Positions 37,126-43,702 of a stretch of DNA of 64,000 bases are shown in pieces (the stretch's first letter is position 1; the number at the start of each line of letters is the position of its first letter). Position numbers and translations under genes: made by a program. The DNA comes from CAZSDW01 sp964605705. Its GTDB lineage: Bacteria; Fidelibacterota; UBA2242. The DNA lies in contig CAZSDW010000004.1 in NCBI GenBank assembly GCA_964605705.1, forward strand, positions 62,001-126,000, written 5' to 3'. Below the pieces are notes generated by a model. It saw nothing but the letters and a program-made list of their open reading frames with translations. It did not search any database and had not been told where the DNA came from.

Positions 37126-37284
37126 ATGAGTAAATTATCAATTCTGACCGAGTTCTGGGATTTTCTCAAAGTCCGCAAAAAATGGTGGCTCGGACCGATT
37201 GTTTTTTTTCTATTACTGCTGGGATTTATCATTGTCCTGACGGAAGGCTCTGCCATTGCCCCCTTCATCTATTCTCTGTTTTAA
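37126..37284 (+). CDS. DUF5989-family small membrane protein
   Basis: This 52-residue protein is easily missed because of its size. It starts at ATG 37126 with GAAGGAG upstream. The N-terminal FWDFLKVRKKWWLGPI, a single membrane helix (about 23-40) and the end TEGSAIAPFIYSLF match the DUF5989 family, which regularly follows carbamoyltransferase and SxtJ genes. Function is unknown. The conserved trio suggests a small subunit of a membrane-associated carbamoylation complex. Confidence 0.88.
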   Translation: MSKLSILTEFWDFLKVRKKWWLGPIVFFLLLLGFIIVLTEGSAIAPFIYSLF

Positions 37285-37321
37285 CCGATTGTATAGCAAC
37301 TTTTAATACGAGGAGGTCAAC

Positions 37322-37942
37322 ATGAGAATTCGATGTATTTTCGTGATTGTTCTCGTGAGTACCGTTATAAAAGCCCAGGTGAATATCGGGATAATTGGTG
37401 GTTTGAACGTCTCGACATTACAGTCGATCCCCCGAGGATTATTGACAATGACCAATGATAATAACTTTGGTTTCGGCACTGTTTTCGAATATCAGGCAGA
37501 AGACAATTTTTCGCTGAACCTGGGAACGCTGCTTCTGAATAAAGGAGCCAATTTTACCATTGAGGGACAGGACAATATTACTGCCGTAACGAATCTTATG
37601 TATTTCAATACGCCGTTAACGTTGCACTACTCCTTTGGTGCCAAACCACTGCGACCGTATATCCTTGGTGGTGTGTTTGGAGAATACAACCTGAAATCAG
37701 GCAGAAAATACTACAATACGCCGGATGGTGATGTGGCGGTGGATATGACCGGAGAAATAGACCGGTATAATTATGGATTTCTGCTGGGTGGCGGGATCCA
37801 TTGGATTTTTGGGGAAAACGCCCTGTTTATCGAAACACAATATTCACAGGGCAGAAGAGATATTGATACAACCAATGATGCCTGGGTACTTAAAACCCGC
37901 GAAATCCAGACCTTTATCGGACTGAAGCACACAATATTCTGA
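37322..37942 (+). CDS. Small outer-membrane beta-barrel protein
   Basis: The 206-residue product starts at ATG 37322 behind a perfect AGGAGG. It has a short signal peptide (about 1-19, ending VIKAQ) and about eight amphipathic strands with typical turns, for example FGFGTVFEYQAEDNFSLNLGTL and NYGFLLGGGIHWIFG, ending in a strand FIGLKHTIF. It fits the general OmpA/PorT-like outer-membrane barrel class of FCB bacteria. It has no specific family mark. It follows the DUF5989 gene by 37 bp and may be part of the same transcript. Confidence 0.78.
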   Translation: MRIRCIFVIVLVSTVIKAQVNIGIIGGLNVSTLQSIPRGLLTMTNDNNFGFGTVFEYQAEDNFSLNLGTLLLNKGANFTIEGQDNITAVTNLMYFNTPLTLHYSFGAKPLRPYILGGVFGEYNLKSGRKYYNTPDGDVAVDMTGEIDRYNYGFLLGGGIHWIFGENALFIETQYSQGRRDIDTTNDAWVLKTREIQTFIGLKHTIF

Positions 37943-37967
37943 TCATTCAATTTGGATAGGATTGAAA

Positions 37968-38459
37968 ATGAAAGTATTAATCATTTACGGAACTCGTTAC
38001 GGGAAAACCAGACTTACCGCTGAAACCATGAGCCGGCTTCTGACCGAAAAGTATGGGCATTCGGTCGTTGTATCATCTTATAAACTGGATCAATCAGTGA
38101 AAAAATCCCTGGATGATTTTGATTACTTTATCGTCGGAACTTCAATTGTTGCGGGGATGTGGAAATCCGGAGTGAAACGATTTTTGAAGAAATATGCAGC
38201 CGGAAAAAGACTTGCCGTGTTTGTCACAGCCGGCGGGACCCTCGAGATGGCAAATAGTGGCAAAAAGAGTAAAGCGGAAGCAATCGATTCTGCGATTCAG
38301 AGATACATCCAACCGAAGATGCTAAAATTCAATCTTAAGCCGGAAAAAACCGGCGCTTTTGGCGGGCAGTATGGAGAGGGTAAACAGATGAAATTCAATA
38401 ACTGGTCGAGGGAAGACATTGAAATCTGGATCGATGAGTTATCGAAGCTGTTGAATTAA
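37968..38459 (+). CDS. Flavodoxin-domain protein (HemG-like flavodoxin)
   Basis: I start at ATG 37968 behind ATAGG; a TTG two codons earlier is less likely. The 163-residue protein begins KVLIIYGTRYGKTRLTAETM, the FMN phosphate loop of flavodoxin-like proteins. It continues with YFIVGTSIVAGMWKSGVKRF and FVTAGGT, the pattern of menaquinone-dependent protoporphyrinogen oxidase (HemG)-like flavodoxins. Such proteins are FMN-binding and act in the cytosol or at the inner membrane face. The link to haem metabolism is attractive because haem-motif proteins are encoded nearby, but it is only a contextual inference. Confidence 0.8.
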   Translation: MKVLIIYGTRYGKTRLTAETMSRLLTEKYGHSVVVSSYKLDQSVKKSLDDFDYFIVGTSIVAGMWKSGVKRFLKKYAAGKRLAVFVTAGGTLEMANSGKKSKAEAIDSAIQRYIQPKMLKFNLKPEKTGAFGGQYGEGKQMKFNNWSREDIEIWIDELSKLLN

Positions 38460-38503
38460 TTAGTTTTTGTTATTGACTCGTTCAGGAATTTGAGTAATAA
38501 AAA

Positions 38504-39064
38504 TTGATTAAATTACCGTTCATTTCAGGTTTTGAATCACCCTTTGGTGATTTTTCCATTATGTGGCGAGTCGTTAACGATTCACTCAAAATTTTACGTA
38601 TATTTCTGTCCAAAGAAGAACAATCATCGGAAATATTCGCCAGAGCTGCTTTTCGGGATTTCAGGCAACAATCCCATTCAATGGTCAAAGAACTGGGGCA
38701 AAATATTCAAAGATTTCTTGAAGGGGAAGCCATCGAATTCACTCTCGATTCAATGGCGCTTGAAAGCTGTAGCCCATTCCAGCGTCGGGTAATTCTGGCG
38801 GAATTTGCCGTACCGCGCGGACTGGTGACTACTTATGGAAGACTTGCCAATCATCTCGGCATTGAAGGCGCCGCCCGGGCGGTTGGATCAGCGCTGGCGA
38901 CAAATCCCTTTCCCATTGTAATTCCATGTCATCGCACTATCCGATCGGATGCTACTCTGGGTGGTTACCAGGGTGGTTTGGCAACGAAACGATCCTTGCT
39001 GATTTATGAAGGTGTGGAAGTTTCTGAAAATGGGATAGTTCAGCAACCCAGACTATTCTATTAA
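38504..39064 (+). CDS. ogt: Methylated-DNA-protein cysteine S-methyltransferase
   Basis: The 186-residue protein carries the active-site motif PCHR (in FPIVIPCHRTI), preceded by the helix-turn-helix region (RGLVTTYGRLANHLGIEGAARAVGSALATNP) and followed by GGYQGG. It takes the alkyl group from O6-alkylguanine irreversibly onto its cysteine. The first possible start is TTG 38504, directly after in-frame stops; an ATG at residue 20 would cut into the N-terminal domain (ESPFGDFSIMW), so I keep TTG. The N-terminal domain is short, as in Ogt-type enzymes without an Ada domain. It lies 44 bp after the flavodoxin gene. Confidence 0.9.
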   Translation: MIKLPFISGFESPFGDFSIMWRVVNDSLKILRIFLSKEEQSSEIFARAAFRDFRQQSHSMVKELGQNIQRFLEGEAIEFTLDSMALESCSPFQRRVILAEFAVPRGLVTTYGRLANHLGIEGAARAVGSALATNPFPIVIPCHRTIRSDATLGGYQGGLATKRSLLIYEGVEVSENGIVQQPRLFY

Positions 39065-39203
39065 TTTATTATCTCCCTTTACCTAATAAAGCGAAATAAA
39101 ATTTGACAGTCGCATAATGCTATCAACAAATCAATTGTAATATTGATAAAATCTATGTATATATCGTCAAAATATATTCGTTTATACACAGGAGGGATTG
39201 GAT

Positions 39204-39737
39204 ATGATTTTGAAAGAAAGTCGTCGTCAGTTTCTGAAGCAGTGTACAAAAGTGGGATTGGGATGTTTGCCGTTGTTAATGTGGCATGATAAATTGTCAG
39301 CCCAGACAGCTGACTCTACTGCCATAGAAAAACCAATACAGATCGATCCCAAAACCCGGTCGTACTGCGGGATAGCCTGCGAAGACAGCTGTGAACTTTA
39401 TAAAGCCACAATGACCAATGATGTCGAGCTGAAGAAAAAGGTTTACACAGATTGGAATTGGAAGGAAAGATTCCAGGTCGATTTTGATCCGGAGAAAGTC
39501 TTCTGCTATAACTGCAAACCGGTGAATGGGTTGCTCAAACCGGGCATGGCGGAATGTAAAGTACGCCAGTGTGCGATTAACAATAAAATGGATTCCTGCA
39601 TTCAATGTAAAAACCTGGTATCCTGTGATCAGGAATTATGGACTCGCTGGCCTCAGTTCTATGAAGGTATGAAGCAGACTCAGCAGCAGTATCTGAGCCA
39701 GCCCGGCGCAGAATTAATTGATGTACAGACGGGTTGA
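39204..39737 (+). CDS. Tat-type secreted DUF3795-like cysteine-rich protein
   Basis: I start at ATG 39204, seven bases after GGAGGG (39191-39196). The 177-residue protein opens with a twin-arginine signal (ESRRQFLKQC, hydrophobic core, cleavage near SAQT). The mature part has at least ten cysteines: YCGIACEDSC, FCYNC, ECKVRQC, and CIQCKNLVSC. The pattern matches the DUF3795 zinc or Fe-S-like family, whose members are usually cytosolic and lack a leader. Tat export implies folding with a cofactor before transport. It stands alone between the methyltransferase and the second DUF6057-like gene. Confidence 0.75.
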   Translation: MILKESRRQFLKQCTKVGLGCLPLLMWHDKLSAQTADSTAIEKPIQIDPKTRSYCGIACEDSCELYKATMTNDVELKKKVYTDWNWKERFQVDFDPEKVFCYNCKPVNGLLKPGMAECKVRQCAINNKMDSCIQCKNLVSCDQELWTRWPQFYEGMKQTQQQYLSQPGAELIDVQTG

Positions 39738-39940
39738 GATTTTAGCCGACTCTGGGCGGTAAGCCAGTATCATTACGATCAATAAGCGTCACTACTATAT
39801 AATAGGCAAAGCCATTGGTTTTCTTTCAGATTGCTTGTAATATGTAAAATAGCAGTAAATATTTTATACAGTTCTGATTGATAAAATCCGCAGGATAATT
39901 ATATTAATATCTCAGGTGTCACCTTAAAATTGGGATAATT
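39738..39940 (+). other. Intergenic region upstream of the second DUF6057-like gene
   Basis: About 200 AT-rich bases separate the Tat-type gene from the next pair. No gene, hairpin with T run or near-consensus promoter is obvious. Confidence 0.3.
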
Positions 39941-41812
39941 ATGAAATTTAAAGCAATAATCCGCAAACCCAGTCTCTATTACCTTTTCTTTTTTATCTTT
40001 TTGACACTCTATTATCAAATTTTTTACAAATCGTCGCTATACTATCATTTTCATCAGCCGATTTTTCTGTTTGATAAAACGTACTTCCGAGAATTTCTCG
40101 GTTATCCCGGCGGTATTTCCGAATGGGCGGCTCAATTTTTCTTTCAATTTCTGTATATCGATATTGTTGGGGCGATCCTGATTGCACTGATTACCATTGC
40201 ATTATTCATTGCGATTCACCGGGTAATCGTTAAGAGCGGCTCAGCGTCCTTGGGACTCGTTCTGGCAATGCTGCCGGTCAGTTTTCTGCTAATCCAGCAA
40301 AACAGTTATCATTATCCCCTGATTATCTCCGTAAAATTCCTGCTTGCGGTTTCACTATTCCTGTTCTATATGAAAATCAGCAGTCGCTTTCGGCTGATCC
40401 CGATTCTGCTCTCCATATTCATCTATTATCTGTTGGGAGGTTGGATTTACCTGTTTTGGACGGTGCTTTGTATAATCTTTGAACTCATGTTTACGCAGGA
40501 TACTGAGCGCTATGTCTTCGCTGGAATGCTGGCAACATTCTACCTGTTGGTTCCGCTGATTGCGGCACGGTTCTTTTTTTCCATGACACTCAATGAAGCC
40601 TACCGCTATCTTACTCCTGCCATTTTCTTCTTTCCGCCGTTTCAATTTACGTTTTCAACCAGTTTGTATCTCATGTTCGCGGCGCTGCCGGTGCTGCTGA
40701 TAGTTCTCTTTATCTATCGGAAGTTTGCCGGAGAGAAATTAAGTCGATTATTTAAACGATTGGATAAATTGCCCCGGTGGCTCAATCCGGTACTGCAGTT
40801 TGTTATCGTTCTGTTGATTGGCGGCTGGGTATTGACAATTTCTTTTGATAAGGTCGAACAAAGTAAAATTCGGGTCGATCAATTGGCTGAACAAGAAAAA
40901 TGGATTGATTTGTTAAAGGTGGCAGTGGATATACAGAAATATGACTGGATGGTCAATTTTCAGGTAAACCGGGCGCTGTATCATACCGGTCAACTGCTGG
41001 ATAATTTATTTGCCTACTGGCAGATTGCCGGGACAGACGGGCTATTTGTCAATAGAATCATTGCCAGCCAGATATGTGTTCAGGCGAGTGACCTCTATTT
41101 TGATCTGGGACATATCAATGCATCGCAGGAGTTGGCGTACGAAGCCCAGACAAAATTCAAGTACAATCCAAGAATCCTGAAAAGACTGGCAATGACGAAT
41201 CTGATCAACGGTCAGTACCCAGCTTCCAGGATGTTTCTGGATTTGCTTGAAAAGAGTCTGGTGCATCGAAAATGGGCGCAACATTATCAAAAATACCTGT
41301 GGAACGAAGCCCTGATTACCGATGATGATCTGATAGCGCTCAAACGCTTGCTGCAGCCCAAAACCGATTTCTTCATCATGAAAGATAAACCTTACTATGA
41401 TCTTGATATGTTATTGGAAAGTAATCCGTATAACCATATGGCACTGGAGTACCTGCTGGCTTATTACATGCTTGATGATAAACTGAAGCCCTTTCTTGAA
41501 CGTATTAAAGACCTGGAACGCTTCGGTTATACAAAGATACCCCGCCATGTCGAAGAAGTTTTATTGTTGACCAATATTCTGTCTCCTGAAAGTATAAACA
41601 TTAATGATTATGCGATAAATCAGACGACGATTGAAAATTTTATCCGGTTCAATACTATTTTACTTGAAAATTCAGCGAATCCTAAAAAAGCCCAGAGCCA
41701 GTTGATTAAAGAAAATCTGAATAATACCTACTGGTACTATTTGCGGTATTTGAATCCCAAAATGAGCAATCTGGAATTGAAAGCGAGAAGTATCGATGAA
41801 CGCGAATATTAA
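39941..41812 (+). CDS. DUF6057-like polytopic membrane protein with C-terminal TPR-like domain (copy 2)
   Basis: This 623-residue paralogue of the protein at 25450 has eight to ten membrane helices in the first 310 residues and a helical-repeat domain (about 325-600). Shared landmarks are YFREFLGYPGG near the start, VNRALYHTGQLLDNLF in the middle, PRILKRLAMTNLINGQ in the repeats and NTYWYYLRYLNP near the end. The stop lies 17 bases inside the next gene, a longer overlap than in copy 1 but the same arrangement. The topology places the repeats outside the membrane, where they could bind the co-translated haem-motif propeller. No enzymatic motif is visible. Confidence 0.78.
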   Translation: MKFKAIIRKPSLYYLFFFIFLTLYYQIFYKSSLYYHFHQPIFLFDKTYFREFLGYPGGISEWAAQFFFQFLYIDIVGAILIALITIALFIAIHRVIVKSGSASLGLVLAMLPVSFLLIQQNSYHYPLIISVKFLLAVSLFLFYMKISSRFRLIPILLSIFIYYLLGGWIYLFWTVLCIIFELMFTQDTERYVFAGMLATFYLLVPLIAARFFFSMTLNEAYRYLTPAIFFFPPFQFTFSTSLYLMFAALPVLLIVLFIYRKFAGEKLSRLFKRLDKLPRWLNPVLQFVIVLLIGGWVLTISFDKVEQSKIRVDQLAEQEKWIDLLKVAVDIQKYDWMVNFQVNRALYHTGQLLDNLFAYWQIAGTDGLFVNRIIASQICVQASDLYFDLGHINASQELAYEAQTKFKYNPRILKRLAMTNLINGQYPASRMFLDLLEKSLVHRKWAQHYQKYLWNEALITDDDLIALKRLLQPKTDFFIMKDKPYYDLDMLLESNPYNHMALEYLLAYYMLDDKLKPFLERIKDLERFGYTKIPRHVEEVLLLTNILSPESININDYAINQTTIENFIRFNTILLENSANPKKAQSQLIKENLNNTYWYYLRYLNPKMSNLELKARSIDEREY

Positions 41813-43340
41813 ATCACTGTCACCAGTTCTTCTTGGAATTGTAATGGCTACGTTAGGGCTGTTCAGTTGTGGAGCACCGGACGGGGAAGATGCTGTCTTC
41901 ATTGACCGGCTGCCAATCATCGAACCCGACTATAGCGATATTGTCATCCCGCCCAATATTGCGCCGCTGAACTTTCGGATTAATGAAAAGGAAGAAGTGA
42001 TCTTTGTCGATATTTACACCAAAGGTCCGAAGAGCCGGCATATTAAGATTAAGGCAAACGATGGAATCGTGAAAATACCAAAAAATCGCTGGAAACGATT
42101 ATTGAGAAATCACCCGGGTAATGTGTTATGTTTGGATGTTTATGTGAAAAACAGGCTCATCGGGTGGAAGAAATTCTGTACGATCGAGAATAAAATTGCC
42201 GGAGATAAAATTGACAGCCACGTTGCCTACCGCCTGATTAATCCCGGCTATGTGCTGTGGTGGGAGATGGGCATTTATCAGCGCAATCTCGAAAACTTTC
42301 ACGAATCCCCGATATTTACCAACCGAACCACTGATAATAATTGCATGAACTGCCACAGCTTCAGCCGAAATAATCCGGATATAATGATGTTTCACATGCG
42401 CGGGAAATATGGAGGGACCATTATTGCTGAAGACGGTAAACTGGAAAAGGTGAACACCGGGACTGATTATACCATGTCTGCGGGAGTCTATCCTGCCTGG
42501 CATCCGGATGGAAAACACATTGCGTTTTCTGTCAATAAAATCGGTCAGTCCTTTCATGCCTATCGGGAAAAAAGCATCTATGTCCATGATTTTGCTTCAG
42601 ATCTGATGGTTTATGATGTGGAAAAAAAGCAAGTGACGACCTCTCCCAAAGTATCGACAAAACGCATGGAGAATACACCGGAGTGGTCACCGGACGGCAA
42701 GTATCTGTATTTTATCAGTGCTCCCGGATTGTCGCCTGATCTTGTCTATGATCAAGTCAAATATGATCTGATGCGCATTGCCTACGATCCCGCCACAAAT
42801 ATCTGGGGTAATGTTGAAACTGTCTTGAGTTCTGAAGAAACCGGGCTGAGTATCTCCTTTCCGAAAATATCACCGGACGGGAAATATCTTCTGTTTACCG
42901 GAAGTGATTACGGGTATTTTTCAATTCATTTTACTTCCAGCGATCTCTACTTGTTGGATTTGACAAATAATGAATTTCACAAACTTTCCTGCAACAGCGA
43001 GCGGAGCGAAAGTTTTCACAGCTGGTCAGCAAACAGCCGCTGGTTCGTGTTTGCCAGCAAACGCAAGGACGGACTGACATCCCGACTGTATTTCAGCCAT
43101 GTCGATCATGAGGGCAACGCATCCAAACCATTTTTAATGCCGCAGAAAGATCCGGAATTTTACGATACCTTTATCAAAAATTATAATGCTCCTCAGATGA
43201 TCAGCGGACCGGTGAAGTTAAGCCGCTGGCAACTGATGAAAACGGCTCATTCAACAGCCCTTCAGGCGACCTTCGACCCTCGGGTAAATATTGATGGATT
43301 GTCCGGTGCAACACGAATTGTCCAACCACCGGCGCAGTAA
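41796..43340 (+). CDS. TolB-like PD40 propeller lipoprotein with one c-type haem motif (copy 2)
   Basis: The 514-residue protein starts inside the preceding gene (ATG 41796) and has a lipoprotein-type leader (GLFSCGAPDG). The haem motif CMNCH falls on Cys183, Cys186 and His187, exactly as in copy 1, again followed by a Met/His-containing MMFHMRG. Propeller blades follow (YPAWHPDGKHIAFSVN, TPEWSPDGKYLYFIS, FPKISPDGKYLLFTGSD). The region before the haem carries the shared IxPDYxxIVIPPNIAPLNF. Mature c-type maturation in the periplasm is implied. Partner genes and overlap match copy 1, so the two pairs are probably ancient duplicates with related jobs. Confidence 0.8.
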   Translation: MNANIKSLSPVLLGIVMATLGLFSCGAPDGEDAVFIDRLPIIEPDYSDIVIPPNIAPLNFRINEKEEVIFVDIYTKGPKSRHIKIKANDGIVKIPKNRWKRLLRNHPGNVLCLDVYVKNRLIGWKKFCTIENKIAGDKIDSHVAYRLINPGYVLWWEMGIYQRNLENFHESPIFTNRTTDNNCMNCHSFSRNNPDIMMFHMRGKYGGTIIAEDGKLEKVNTGTDYTMSAGVYPAWHPDGKHIAFSVNKIGQSFHAYREKSIYVHDFASDLMVYDVEKKQVTTSPKVSTKRMENTPEWSPDGKYLYFISAPGLSPDLVYDQVKYDLMRIAYDPATNIWGNVETVLSSEETGLSISFPKISPDGKYLLFTGSDYGYFSIHFTSSDLYLLDLTNNEFHKLSCNSERSESFHSWSANSRWFVFASKRKDGLTSRLYFSHVDHEGNASKPFLMPQKDPEFYDTFIKNYNAPQMISGPVKLSRWQLMKTAHSTALQATFDPRVNIDGLSGATRIVQPPAQ

Positions 43341-43702
43341 TAATCGATTGGGTGAGGATGTTGTAATAAACAGTTATGAGGGCTGAAATTTTAGTAATTA
43401 TCTGATCTGAATATCTGCAATATCTCGGTGGATCACTTCCTGAAAAATCCGTTATGGAATAGAATTCTACGTGCAACAAAATTACCAAGATATGAGATGA
43501 TTTTTCCGCCGGACTGTTTTACTTTTTATAGCAAATGGCTGATATTAATCAAAGGTAATGATAGAGTGATATCACATCCGGATATTTTTATCTTTCAGAA
43601 CATGAGGGGTAACACTGTTTAATATATTCGATTATGAGGAAAATTTTTAAACCCGGATAGTTAATTATTATTCTATTCGGAATTTGGGGGAAGTAGGCAA
43701 AA
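43341..43702 (+). promoter_or_regulatory. Non-coding leader region of the GH31-led locus
   Basis: This 362-base gap separates the haem-motif propeller gene from the glycoside-hydrolase locus and should hold its promoter. It contains a 53-bp element repeated at 57072 (listed separately). A 64-codon frame (43428-43622) crosses it but lacks a ribosome site and a recognisable product. Confidence 0.45.
43473..43525 (+). repeat. 53-bp conserved non-coding element, copy 1
   Basis: This segment matches 57072-57124 at 45 of 53 positions without gaps, including an uninterrupted run ATATGAGATGATTTTTCCG. It ends 177 bp before the GH31 start. Read in the one open frame shared by both, only two of the eight differences fall in third codon positions, which argues against coding. 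A regulator-binding site for the carbohydrate locus is the simplest explanation. Confidence 0.6.

Noticed and set aside
43606..43620. TAACACTGTTT-like motif upstream of GH31, also seen at 13468-13478
   Set aside because: The shared 11 bases are short, only partly symmetric and in AT-rich DNA, so chance is a sufficient explanation.
43428..43622. 64-codon frame over the 53-bp element
   Set aside because: No ribosome site. The second copy of the element is not in an equivalent frame with a start, and the differences between copies are mostly in first and second codon positions.
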